DNA of 28,362 bases from JAWLGW01 sp964569055 (GTDB lineage: Bacteria > Planctomycetota > J058). Location: contig CAZMSZ010000051.1 of the NCBI GenBank assembly GCA_964569055.1, positions 1 to 28,362 on the forward strand. The letters are read 5' to 3'. Positions 13,757-21,059 of the stretch are shown piece by piece. The number at the start of each line of letters is the position of its first letter. Positions within the stretch are counted from its first letter, which is position 1. A program made the position numbers and the translations under genes. The notes beneath the pieces are model-generated. The model had not been told where the DNA came from. It ran no database searches and saw nothing but the letters and a program-made list of their open reading frames with translations.

Positions 13757-15915
13757 GCGCTCCGCTCGACCTCCCGCTCGGCCTCGGCGCCCTGCGCCTC
13801 GGCCACGCGCCCGCCGGGCTCGCCGCGCGCCGGCGCGACCACGGGCAGCTGCACCACGAACTCGGCGCCCCCGCCCGGGGCGTCGCGGACGCCCAGCTTA
13901 CCCCCGTGCGCGCTCACGGTCTTGTTGGCGATGGCGAGCCCCAGCCCGGTCCCCTCGGCCCGCGTGGTGAACAGCGGGTCGAAGATCTGCTCGCGCAGCG
14001 CGAGCGGCACGCCGGGGCCGGTGTCGCGGAGCCGCACGAACACCTGGTCCCCGAGCCGGTGGGTGCGCACGGTCAGCTCGCCCCCCTCCGGCATGACCTG
14101 CACCGCGTTGAGGGCCAGGTTGAGCAGCGCCGAGCGGAGCAGCACCGGGTCGAGGGCGAGGCGCGGCAGGTCGGGGGCGAGCTCGAGCCGCAGCCGCAGC
14201 GTCCCGCCCGCGGGGAGGGTGACCTGCCGCGAGGGGACGCCGGGCTCGAGGGGGACCGGCGTCTCCTCGCCGCGCACGCACAGGTCGAGCACGCGCCGGA
14301 CGAGCCCGTTGAGGTCGACCGGCTCGCGCCGGATCGTGTCCTCGCGGGTGAAGGCCAGGAACTCGTTGAGGAACGTGTCGAGCGCCTCGACCTCCCCGCG
14401 CAGCCTGCGGGCGAGGCGGACCGCCTCGGCCCCCTCCTTGCGCTCGATCAGCTCGGCGAAGCCCGAGATCGCGCCCAGCGGGTTCTTGATCTCGTGGGCC
14501 AGCCCCGCCCCGAGGTGGCCGATCGCGGCCAGGCGCTCGTTGCGCGAGGCGGCGCGGCGGAAGCGCTCCAGCTCGGTGCGGTCGTTGACCAGCGCCACGG
14601 CGCCCAGGAGCGCGCCCTCGCCGTCGCGGAACGGGGCGCAGGTCAGCTCCACCAGGAGCTGCTGCTCGTGGTCGTCCTCCTCCTCGGCGCCGAGCGCGAT
14701 CAGGGCCTGGTCGGTGACCGAGCCGTGGAGCGCGCCGCGCAGGGCGCGCGCCAGCGGGTGGTCGGTCCCGAGCACGTCCTCGGCCGAGCGGCCGAGCGGC
14801 GCGCTCCGCCGCAGGATCCGCGCGGCGCTGGGGTTCCACACCGTCAGGGTGCCCTGCGGGTCGACGGCGACCACGCCCGAGGGGACGCCGGCCACGAGGT
14901 GGTTCGAGTAGCCCTCGAGGTAGGACGCGGTGGCGCGCGCCTGCGCGTACAGCCCGCGCAGGGTGCGCTCCTGCTCGGCCAGCCGGTCGACCATGAGGTT
15001 GTAGCGCTCGGTCAGCGCGCCGATCTCGTCGTCGCGGCGCACGCGCGCCCGCTGCGGGCGCCCGTCCTCGCCCTCCATGGCGCGGACCAGGCGATACAGC
15101 GGCAGCTGGACGCGCTGCCGCACGAGCAGCACGGCGGTGGCGAGCACCGCCAGCCCGGCCAGCGCCCCGGCGATCGTGTAGTGCGCGTCGAGCTCGCGCA
15201 GCTCGGCGGGGAACGTCGCCGACAGCTCGACCCCGACCAGGGCGATCACCGCGTCATCGCGCAGGATCGGCGCGTAGGCGCTCTTGAACGTGACGGGCTC
15301 CCCGTCGACGGTCGTGCTGTAGAGCGAGGAGGTGGTGGCCTGGCCGCTCGCCCGGGCGCGCTCGATGTCGAGGGCGTCGGCGATGAGGCGGGCGAGCAGG
15401 CGCTCGTGGGCGGCCTCGCCGGCCGAGGCGGCGAGCACGTGATAGGGCTCGCGGTCCGCGACGCCTGGCACGAACAGCACCACCTCGCTGACCCCGGCGC
15501 GGCGCTGCGCCTCGGCGCACAGCCGGGCGAGGTTGGTGCGGGCCAGCTCGCGCGCGACCTGCGCGGGGCCCGCCTCGGGGTCGCCGTGCGCCGCGGGGCG
15601 GGCCCGGTCGATGTAGAGGGGCCGGTCGAGGGTGTGCGCGGCGAGGCGGGCCACGCCCTGGAGGTGGAGGCTGAGCTCGGTCTCGAGCGTCTGGCGGGTG
15701 ACGTCGCGCGCGCTCCGGAACGCGACGCCGAGGGCGCCGATCGTCGCCAGGGTCAGCAGGATCGCGAACGTGGTGATGAGCTTGGTCCCGAAGGTCTGCC
15801 GCAAGCGGGCGCGGCGCTCCCGCCGGGTCGGCCGTCCGGGCGTGCTCTCGCTCGGGAACCGTCCGGCGGGGCGGTCGGGCGGGGCGAGCGGCTCCTCCCC
15901 GGAGGCGTCCTTCAC
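13741..15915 (-). CDS. Membrane sensor histidine kinase, NtrB-like (HAMP-PAS)
   Basis: The 724-aa kinase has TM1 at about 45-66 (LITTFAILLTLATIGALGVA), a periplasmic sensor of about 170 residues, TM2 at about 240-262 (GALAGLAVLATAVLLV) and a HAMP linker. A PAS domain follows (VPSGVVAVDPQGTLTVWNPS). The HisKA domain has His474 in HLGAGLAHEIKNPLGAISGF, and the ATPase domain has LRSALLNLALNAVQVMPEGG, LRDTGPGV and GTGLGLAIANKTVSAHGG. HEIKNP is typical of NtrB-type kinases that pair with sigma-54 regulators, as found immediately downstream. The sensor part has a dCache-like flavour (FKSAYAPILRDDAVIALVGV), suggesting a small extracellular ligand. The GTG start at 15915 is supported by a -10-like hexamer 6 nt upstream. 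Confidence 0.95.
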   Translation of the reverse strand: MKDASGEEPLAPPDRPAGRFPSESTPGRPTRRERRARLRQTFGTKLITTFAILLTLATIGALGVAFRSARDVTRQTLETELSLHLQGVARLAAHTLDRPLYIDRARPAAHGDPEAGPAQVARELARTNLARLCAEAQRRAGVSEVVLFVPGVADREPYHVLAASAGEAAHERLLARLIADALDIERARASGQATTSSLYSTTVDGEPVTFKSAYAPILRDDAVIALVGVELSATFPAELRELDAHYTIAGALAGLAVLATAVLLVRQRVQLPLYRLVRAMEGEDGRPQRARVRRDDEIGALTERYNLMVDRLAEQERTLRGLYAQARATASYLEGYSNHLVAGVPSGVVAVDPQGTLTVWNPSAARILRRSAPLGRSAEDVLGTDHPLARALRGALHGSVTDQALIALGAEEEDDHEQQLLVELTCAPFRDGEGALLGAVALVNDRTELERFRRAASRNERLAAIGHLGAGLAHEIKNPLGAISGFAELIERKEGAEAVRLARRLRGEVEALDTFLNEFLAFTREDTIRREPVDLNGLVRRVLDLCVRGEETPVPLEPGVPSRQVTLPAGGTLRLRLELAPDLPRLALDPVLLRSALLNLALNAVQVMPEGGELTVRTHRLGDQVFVRLRDTGPGVPLALREQIFDPLFTTRAEGTGLGLAIANKTVSAHGGKLGVRDAPGGGAEFVVQLPVVAPARGEPGGRVAEAQGAEAEREVERSAWPRS

Positions 15916-15921
15916 GCGAGG

Positions 15922-15927
15922 AGGGTA
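15922..15927 (-). promoter_or_regulatory. Start-proximal -10 element of the kinase-regulator operon
   Basis: On the minus strand TACCCT (15927 to 15922), preceded by TGC as in an extended -10, ends 6 nt before the GTG at 15915. Transcription would start at or within one base of the start codon, giving a leaderless mRNA. There is no purine-rich ribosome site in the six intervening bases. Confidence 0.4.
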
Positions 15928-16000
15928 GCACGGCCCCCGCCCGCCGCTCCCGCGCGCCCGGCCGGCGGCGGGCCGGCCCGCGCGCTGCGGCGCCTAGTGC

Positions 16001-16029
16001 TTGCCGCCTGAATAGGAGCCGGATAAAAT
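16001..16029 (+). promoter_or_regulatory. Sigma-70-type promoter of the SUKH/H1-like gene
   Basis: TTGCCG (-35, 16001-16006) and TAAAAT (-10, 16024-16029) are separated by exactly 17 nt, the best housekeeping-type promoter in the window. The predicted transcription start is near 16036, about 172 nt before the ATG. Confidence 0.6.
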
Positions 16030-16035
16030 CTTGTC

Positions 16036-16207
16036 GCTTCGCGGCTTCTCCGCGGCACGTTCGCGGGTGATGGGGGCCAGATCGAGCCTGATCGCGCGAA
16101 GCAAGCCGCGCCCCTGAACGCGAAGGGCCGCGGCGGCTTCAGACAGAGACGACGCGTCCGACACGCTTCACGGCGCGAACACGACGCCAACGGGACGAAG
16201 GGCGAAC
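16036..16207 (+). promoter_or_regulatory. Structured 5' leader of the SUKH/H1-like gene
   Basis: The 172 nt between the predicted transcription start and the ATG contain no ORF I would support. The first transcribed bases, GCTTCGCG (16036-16043), are complementary to CGCGAAGC (16095-16102), and AAGCCGCG near 16103 can pair with CGCGGCGGCTT near 16130, so alternative folds are possible. I do not recognise a known riboswitch. A weak ribosome site (AAGGG) precedes the start. Confidence 0.3.
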
Positions 16208-17041
16208 ATGCTGCGTGACCTGAAGGAGCTGCGCTGGCGGCGCAAGGGGCCGCCCCTGCCGAGCTCGGTGCTCGAGGCGGCGAAGCTCAAGATCGACCCG
16301 GAGGGGCAGGGGCGCTGGAAGCTGCCGGCGGCCTACCGGAGCTTCCTCTCGCAGATGGACGGCGGGCGCCCGGGGCGCGGCGCCTTCCGCGCCGACGGCA
16401 AGACGTTCGTGATCGAGGGCTTCTACGCCTTCGCCGACGCCGCCAACATGGCCGAGAAGATGCGCAAGGGCGGCAAGCTCCCCGAGGGGATCCTGCCCGT
16501 GGCCTTCACCGCCAACGACAAGCCGATCGTGTTCCTCGAGCTCGTCGAGCGAGGGAAGGTCTACCTCAAGGCGAACCCGCGCAAGTTCGAGGAGGGCGCC
16601 GACGCCCTCAGCCGCGACTTCGCCGAGTTCCTCAACCTCCTCGGCGACGTGGAGCAGGGCGCCGCCCCGGCCACGGCGACGGTCGATCCCTGGACCGCGG
16701 CCGCGCTCGCGCCCCGCGCGGCAGCCGCCGCGCCCAAGCCCAAGCCCAAGCCCGCCCCGGCCCCCAAGGCCGCTCCCGCCAAGAAGGCGAGCGCCAAGCC
16801 GGCCGCCAAGAAGGCGCGGGCCGCCAAGTCGGCCAAGCCCGCGGCGAAGAAGGCGACCAAGAAGGCCGCGGCCAAGCCGGCGACCAAGAAGAAGGCCGCC
16901 AAGAAGACGGCCGCGCCCAAGGCCGCCAAGAAGCGGGCGAAGGCCGCCAAGACGGCCAAGGCCGCGGGCAAGAAGAAGTCGGCCGGGAAGAAGACGACCA
17001 CGGCGTCGGCGCGCAAGAAGCCGGCGGCCAAGCGGCGCTAG
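16208..17041 (+). CDS. SMI1/KNR4 (SUKH)-like protein with histone-H1-like Lys/Ala tail
   Basis: The 277-aa protein has two parts. Residues about 15-150 resemble a SUKH/SMI1-KNR4 domain: LPAAYRSFLSQMDGG matches the family start (LP.dYk.Fl...nGG), followed by IEGFYAF, LPVAFTANDKPIVFLEL and FAEFLNLL. SUKH proteins usually bind partner proteins, often as immunity proteins to toxins. Residues about 170-277 are nearly all Lys, Ala, Pro and Arg (KPKPKPAPAP, then AAKKTAAPKAAKK), like histone H1 or AlgP-type tails that bind DNA. The combination suggests a protein-binding domain tethered to the nucleoid. No toxin gene is adjacent. It has its own strong promoter and long leader, and sits alone between a minus-strand operon and a convergent PPIase gene. 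Confidence 0.82.
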   Translation: MLRDLKELRWRRKGPPLPSSVLEAAKLKIDPEGQGRWKLPAAYRSFLSQMDGGRPGRGAFRADGKTFVIEGFYAFADAANMAEKMRKGGKLPEGILPVAFTANDKPIVFLELVERGKVYLKANPRKFEEGADALSRDFAEFLNLLGDVEQGAAPATATVDPWTAAALAPRAAAAAPKPKPKPAPAPKAAPAKKASAKPAAKKARAAKSAKPAAKKATKKAAAKPATKKKAAKKTAAPKAAKKRAKAAKTAKAAGKKKSAGKKTTTASARKKPAAKRR

Positions 17042-17050
17042 GCCGATTTT

Positions 17051-17067
17051 GCACGACCAAGTCGTGC
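17051..17067. terminator. Hairpin after the SUKH/H1-like gene
   Basis: GCACGAC (17051-17057), loop CAA and GTCGTGC (17061-17067) form a perfect 7-bp stem 10 nt after the stop. Outer GGCCG / CGGCC pairing at 17041-17045 and 17073-17077 can extend it. It lacks a T tract downstream, so a factor-dependent terminator or mRNA end stabiliser is more likely. Confidence 0.5.
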
Positions 17068-17082
17068 GGAAGCCGGCCTAGT

Positions 17083-17240
17083 CGGGCCCGAAGGGCCCGC
17101 GCAAGCCGCGCGGAGGCGCAGCTTGCTGCGCCGAGCACGGCGCAGCGTGAGGGCGCGGCGACGGTGTGTCGCGAAGCGACACCCGTCGCAGCAGCGCCCG
17201 CAGCGGCCAGCGAGCAGCCGTCTGAGCCGCGCAGCGGCTC
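17083..17240. repeat. Noncoding block packed with short perfect hairpins
   Basis: The 287-nt gap between convergent genes holds a series of perfect small hairpins besides the one at 17051-17067. They are CGGGCCC-GAA-GGGCCCG (17083-17099), GGCGCAG-CTTG-CTGCGCC (17115-17132), GTGTCGC-GAA-GCGACAC (17166-17182) and GAGCCGC-GCA-GCGGCTC (17224-17240). Most have 7-bp stems and purine-rich triloops. I see no gene in 17042-17328. The block may terminate both genes, bind a protein, or be a degraded repeat cluster. Confidence 0.6.
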
Positions 17241-17328
17241 GGGCGGCTGCGAAGCCGGCCGTATCCGCCGCTAGGCCCTGCGGGCGGCGTCTCGTCCGCC
17301 TGCGCGCGTACGGGCGCCGAGCAGGCCG

Positions 17329-18453
17329 TCACTCCGCGCAGAAGATCATCACCCCGAACGGCGTCACGGTCGGGTCGCTCACCTGGCCCTTGGCCAGGCG
17401 GAACGCCGGCGCGAGCGAGGGGTCGTTCTGCGCCTTCTGCAGCGGGTAGGTCCGGACGGGGAGGTCGCTCCAGCGCTCGGCGAGGGCGACGAAGTCGGCC
17501 CCCTTCTCCCGGCACAGCGGCACGATCTTGCGCGCCACCTCGAGCGCCTGCTCCTTGGTGTAGGTCACGCCCCGCCGGGCGCGGGCGCAGCCCGCGTACT
17601 GGATGCAGATGATCTGCACCTCGACGGGGTCGCGCTCGGGGGCGTCCGCCGCGGGGACGCGCGCCGGGTCGGGCTCGCCCTTCGCCTCGGGGACGTCCTT
17701 GGGGCGCCAGGGTCCGAAGCCGGGGGCCGGCTTGAGCCGCTCCTCGCGCTCGGCGAACACCTGCGGCGCGTCGAACGCCTCGGCCTCCTCGCCGATCCGG
17801 ACCACGCTCGCCTTGGTGATCTTCACCGGCGTGCGCGGCCGGTTCTGCGGCCCCGTCGGCGTCTTGCCGATCGCCCGCAGGACCTCCTCGCCGCGCACCA
17901 GCTTGCCGAACACGCTGTGCAGGCCGTCGAGGTGCGGGGTCGGCGCCAGCGTGATGAAGAACTGGCTGCCGTTGGTGGTGCCGGTGGCCGACCACGGCTG
18001 CTTGCCGCGGTCGGAGTTCGCCATGGAGAGCACGCCCGGTCCGTCGTGGCGCAGGCCGCGGTCCTTGGGGAGCTCGTCGCGGAAGCTGTAGCCGGGGCCG
18101 CCCATGCCCGTCCCGAGCGGGCAGCCGCCCTGGATCATGAAGCCGTCGATCACGCGGTGGAACGTGAGCCCGTCGTAGAACGGCCGCTTCGCCTCCTCCC
18201 CGCCGGGGGTCTCGAAGGGGATCGTCCCCTCGATCAGCCCCACGAAGTTGGCCACGGTCACCGGGACCTGCTCGTAGTGCAGCCGCAGGACCATGGTCCC
18301 GAGCGTCGTGTCGAGCCGGGCGTAGAGGCCTGGCTCGAGCCCCTTCACCGCGGGGTCGTCGGCGGGGGCGGGCTGCTCGTCGCCGCGGGCGAGGAGCGGC
18401 GCGGCGAACAGGGCCGCGAGGAGGGCGGCCGCGAGGCGTCCAGTCGAGGTCAT
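17329..18453 (-). CDS. Exported two-domain prolyl isomerase (cyclophilin-parvulin fusion)
   Basis: This 374-aa protein has a signal peptide (about 1-23, AALLAALFAAPLLARG) and two PPIase modules. Residues about 45-225 are a cyclophilin: FHRVIDGFMIQGG with the catalytic Arg, GGPGYSFRDE, LSMANS, GSQFFITLAPTPHLDG and HSVFGKLV. Residues about 280-374 resemble a parvulin/PpiC domain: EQALEVARKIVPLCREKGAD, FVALAERWSD, LAPAFRLAKGQVSDP and FGVMIF. Both folds catalyse proline cis-trans isomerisation but are unrelated, so their fusion is uncommon. The product is probably periplasmic and helps fold exported proteins. The ATG at 18453 has GGAGG about 8 nt upstream. The gene is divergent from the DUF4178 operon. 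Confidence 0.92.
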   Translation of the reverse strand: MTSTGRLAAALLAALFAAPLLARGDEQPAPADDPAVKGLEPGLYARLDTTLGTMVLRLHYEQVPVTVANFVGLIEGTIPFETPGGEEAKRPFYDGLTFHRVIDGFMIQGGCPLGTGMGGPGYSFRDELPKDRGLRHDGPGVLSMANSDRGKQPWSATGTTNGSQFFITLAPTPHLDGLHSVFGKLVRGEEVLRAIGKTPTGPQNRPRTPVKITKASVVRIGEEAEAFDAPQVFAEREERLKPAPGFGPWRPKDVPEAKGEPDPARVPAADAPERDPVEVQIICIQYAGCARARRGVTYTKEQALEVARKIVPLCREKGADFVALAERWSDLPVRTYPLQKAQNDPSLAPAFRLAKGQVSDPTVTPFGVMIFCAE

Positions 18454-18505
18454 GCGTCCTCCAGGGCAGGCGAGGGGGTCGAGGCTCCTCGCGCGTGGGA
18501 GGCCG

Positions 18506-18511
18506 AGGGTA
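18506..18511 (-). promoter_or_regulatory. Candidate -10 element of the PPIase gene
   Basis: TACCCT on the minus strand (18511 to 18506) lies 52 nt before the ATG at 18453. Unlike the start-proximal hexamers elsewhere, it would give a normal leader, consistent with the clear GGAGG ribosome site of this gene. There is no good -35. Confidence 0.25.
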
Positions 18512-18547
18512 ACCCGGGGCTGGCCGAGGTGGGCCCGCGGGCCTTGC

Positions 18548-18553
18548 TATACT
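18548..18553 (+). promoter_or_regulatory. Start-proximal -10 element of the DUF4178/DUF350 operon
   Basis: TATACT at 18548-18553 ends 8 nt before the ATG at 18562, predicting a start of transcription within two bases of the start codon. No Shine-Dalgarno lies between. Together with the hexamer for the PPIase gene it makes this 108-nt gap a divergent promoter region. Confidence 0.45.
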
Positions 18554-18561
18554 CCGTCGCC

Positions 18562-19614
18562 ATGTCCCCCGAGGCCCGCTTCCGCCTGCTGGTCGCGCAG
18601 TCGCTCGTCGACGGCCAGCTCGGCCCCCCCGAGGAGGCCCTGCTGCAGCGGGCGGCGCGCGGCCTCGGGCTGGAGCCGGGGCGCGCCGTCGAGATGGTGC
18701 GCGCGATCGCCTCGGGCGCCGACACCGGCGGGCTCGAGGTCCCCGACTCCCGCAGCGAGCGGAGCCGGGTGCTGCGCGAGCTGGTCGACGTGATCGCCGC
18801 CGACGGCCGGGCCGCGCCGGCCGAGCTGCGCTGCCTGCAGGCCGTGGCCAAGGCCTTCCGAGCTGCGCCGAGCGAGCTGCAGGAGATGCTCGACGATGCG
18901 TTCGGGGCCGGCGCGGTGGTCGTGCCCGGGGGAGCCGCGCCCGTCAAGACGCGCGAGCGCGAGACCCTCGGCGCGGCGCAGTGCCCCTCCTGCGGGGCGC
19001 CGGTCGAGTTCAAGAACGCGCGCTCGGTGGCGGTGGTGTGCGAGTACTGCGACACCACCGTGACCCGCACCGACCGGGGCGAGGCGCTGCGCGAGGTGGG
19101 CAAGGTCTCGCACGTGGTCGACAACGGCTCGCCCCTGCGGATCGGCGCGTCCGGGCGCTGCTTCGGCGTCGAGTTCGCCGTGCTGGGCCTGCTGCAGGTC
19201 GAGCACGCCACCGGCTACTGGAACGAGTGGTACCTCGAGTGGGCCGACCGCCGCACGGGCTGGCTGGGCGAGGCGCTCGGGCAGTACTTCGTCACGTTCC
19301 CCGGGCGCGACGGGGCCGCGGTCGACGTCCCCTCCTTCGACGACCTGACGGTGGGGCGGGAGCTGTTCTTGGAGGGGAAGGCCTACACGGTGGCCGAGGT
19401 GCGCCGCGCCCGGGCGACCGGGACCCTGGGCGAGACGCCGTTCGTGGTGGAGGAGGGCTACGACGTCCCCTACGCGGACCTGCGCCGGAGCGACGACGGG
19501 TTCGCCACGATCGACTACTCGGAGCAGCCGCCGCTCACGTTCTACGGGCGCTGCGTGCGCTGGCACGACCTCGGGATGCGCGGCTATCGGAGGTTCGATG
19601 GCTGGAGCGTTTGA
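18562..19614 (+). CDS. TerB-like / zinc-ribbon / DUF4178 protein
   Basis: The 350-aa soluble protein has three parts. Residues about 1-115 form two helical halves resembling TerB domains (LLVAQSLVDGQLGPPEEALL and LRELVDVIAADGRAAPAELR); TerB occurs in tellurite and membrane-stress systems. A zinc ribbon follows with C141-x2-C144 and C160-x2-C163 (CPSCGAP, CEYCDTT). Residues about 185-330 are a DUF4178 domain: GASGRCFGVEFAVLGLLQVE, then WNEWYLEWADRRTGWLGEAL. The ATG is chosen because the open frame upstream lacks homology and a -10-like hexamer sits just before it. Its end overlaps the next DUF4178 gene by 17 nt. It is probably the cytosolic partner in the operon ending in the polyamine-synthase-like membrane enzyme. 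Confidence 0.85.
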   Translation: MSPEARFRLLVAQSLVDGQLGPPEEALLQRAARGLGLEPGRAVEMVRAIASGADTGGLEVPDSRSERSRVLRELVDVIAADGRAAPAELRCLQAVAKAFRAAPSELQEMLDDAFGAGAVVVPGGAAPVKTRERETLGAAQCPSCGAPVEFKNARSVAVVCEYCDTTVTRTDRGEALREVGKVSHVVDNGSPLRIGASGRCFGVEFAVLGLLQVEHATGYWNEWYLEWADRRTGWLGEALGQYFVTFPGRDGAAVDVPSFDDLTVGRELFLEGKAYTVAEVRRARATGTLGETPFVVEEGYDVPYADLRRSDDGFATIDYSEQPPLTFYGRCVRWHDLGMRGYRRFDGWSV

Positions 19615-20845
19615 CGAGCGCGTCCCGGCCGTCGAGCTGCGCTGCGGGACCTGCAGCGCGCCCTGGGAGATGCGCGGGTTCGCGGTCACCCGCACGGTCG
19701 CCTGCGAGTACTGCGGCTCGGTGTTCGACACGCGCGGGCAGGCCTGGCAGCTGGTGCAGAAGGTGGAGGGGGCGTACCGGGCCAAGCCGCGCTACGCGCT
19801 CGGGACCCGCGGGCGGCTCGACGGGGTCGAGTGGGAGGTGGTCGGCTGGCAGGAGCGGTCGGTGCTCTCCTGGGGCACCCGCTACGGCTGGGAGGAGCAC
19901 CTGCTCTACAACCCCTACGAGGGGTTCCGCTACCTGCTCTACCAGGACGGCCACTTCGCGGTGGTCGAGCCGATCCCCGGGATCCCGACCTCCACCGCGG
20001 CGCGCGCGTTCTACAAGGGGCGCACCTACCGCCACTTCAGCAGCGCCGACGCGGCCGGCGTGGACGAGGTGCTCGGCGAGTTCCCCTGGGAGGTGCGCCG
20101 CGGCGACGTGGCGAAGGCGCGCGACTACATCGCGCCGCCGCGGATCCTCTCGTGCGAGCTGAGCGAGGGGGAGCAGGTCTGGTCGGAGGGGCGCTACCTG
20201 CCGCGCGAGGAGGTGGAGGCCGCGTTCGGCCCGCCCACGCGCCCGCTCGACCCGCCCGAGGGCGTGCACCCCGCCCAGCCCAACCCGTTCGACCCGACGC
20301 TCAAGTGGCTCGGCCTGGCGCTCGGGGTCGCGCTGGCCGCCTGGTTCGCGTTCGCCGTGTTCTACGTGATGACCCGCCAGAACCGTGTGGTGTGGAAGGG
20401 GGACGTCCCGTTCGAGGGGCTGCTGGCCGAGGACGTCGTGCTCGACTCGTTCACCGAGCGGGCCACGCTCGAGCTCGAGGCGCGCGCGGGCGTGAACAAC
20501 TCCTGGGTCTACCTGTCGGCCATGCTGATCCGGGCCGACACCGAGCGCGCGTACTACCTCGGGACCGAGGTCAGCTACTACCACGGCGCGGGCTGGAGCG
20601 AGGGCTCGACGCACTCGAGCGCCGTGGTCGGCGGGATCCCCAACGGCACGTATCACCTGCAGCTCACGCCGGACCCGAGCTCGCTCCACAAGGGCACGGT
20701 CCACGTGACCCTGCGCCGGGACGTGCCGATGTACCGCTACCTGGTGTGCAGCGCGCTGCTCCTGTTCGTCGTGCCGGCGGGGGTGTTCGCGCTCCAGCGG
20801 AGCTTCGAGCAGCGGCGCTGGAGCACGAGCGACTACGCGCCGTGA
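19598..20845 (+). CDS. Membrane-anchored zinc-ribbon / DUF4178 protein
   Basis: The 415-aa protein begins with a zinc ribbon (C16, C19, C36, C39; CGTCSAPWEM and CEYCGSVF) and a DUF4178-type region (about 60-210) with LGTRGRLDGVEWEVVGWQER, WGTRYGWEEHLLYNP and GFRYLLYQDGHFAVVEPIPG. TM segments lie at about 235-258 (LGLALGVALAAWFAFAVFYV) and 380-400 (YLVCSALLLFVVPAGVFALQ). A beta-rich domain of about 120 residues between them would face the periplasm. GGAGG precedes the ATG, which lies inside the end of the previous gene. It likely links cytosolic DUF4178 material to the membrane enzyme of the operon. No reaction can be assigned from sequence. Confidence 0.85.
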   Translation: MAGAFDERVPAVELRCGTCSAPWEMRGFAVTRTVACEYCGSVFDTRGQAWQLVQKVEGAYRAKPRYALGTRGRLDGVEWEVVGWQERSVLSWGTRYGWEEHLLYNPYEGFRYLLYQDGHFAVVEPIPGIPTSTAARAFYKGRTYRHFSSADAAGVDEVLGEFPWEVRRGDVAKARDYIAPPRILSCELSEGEQVWSEGRYLPREEVEAAFGPPTRPLDPPEGVHPAQPNPFDPTLKWLGLALGVALAAWFAFAVFYVMTRQNRVVWKGDVPFEGLLAEDVVLDSFTERATLELEARAGVNNSWVYLSAMLIRADTERAYYLGTEVSYYHGAGWSEGSTHSSAVVGGIPNGTYHLQLTPDPSSLHKGTVHVTLRRDVPMYRYLVCSALLLFVVPAGVFALQRSFEQRRWSTSDYAP

Positions 20846-20861
20846 GCCGGGAGGAGACCGC

Positions 20862-21059
20862 ATGATCTGGAAGGGCCTGTTCGTCGGCATGGCGGCGCTG
20901 TCGTGCCTGGGGCTCCTGTTCGTCGCGCCGAGCGGCGGCCCGCTGGTGAGCGAGCCCTCGGCCGGCCCGGTGCAGCGCCAGGCCACGACCCACGGGCGCT
21001 CGAGCACGTCGCGCACCCGCTACGCGTTCGTCGGCGGCTACTACGGAGGGGGAAAGTGA
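20862..21059 (+). CDS. Small membrane or secreted protein of the DUF350 operon (65 aa)
   Basis: This 65-aa protein has an N-terminal hydrophobic segment (LFVGMAALSCLGLLFVAP) and then a Ser/Thr/Arg-rich stretch ending in AFVGGYYGGGK. It has a strong ribosome site (GGAGGAG) 7 nt before the ATG, and its codons show the high third-position GC of the neighbours. Its TGA overlaps the ATG of the DUF350 gene (TGATG). It may be an exported peptide or a single-pass subunit whose C-terminal GGYYGGGK end is exposed outside. I do not recognise a family. Confidence 0.75.
   Translation: MIWKGLFVGMAALSCLGLLFVAPSGGPLVSEPSAGPVQRQATTHGRSSTSRTRYAFVGGYYGGGK

Noticed and set aside
12548..14911. 787-aa plus-strand frame opposite the kinase and regulator genes
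   Set aside because: The minus strand encodes complete kinase and NtrC-type proteins with all catalytic motifs.
17917..18561. 215-residue N-terminal extension of the TerB/DUF4178 protein
   Set aside because: It is antisense to the cyclophilin domain and has no independent coding signal; a promoter-like hexamer precedes the ATG at 18562.
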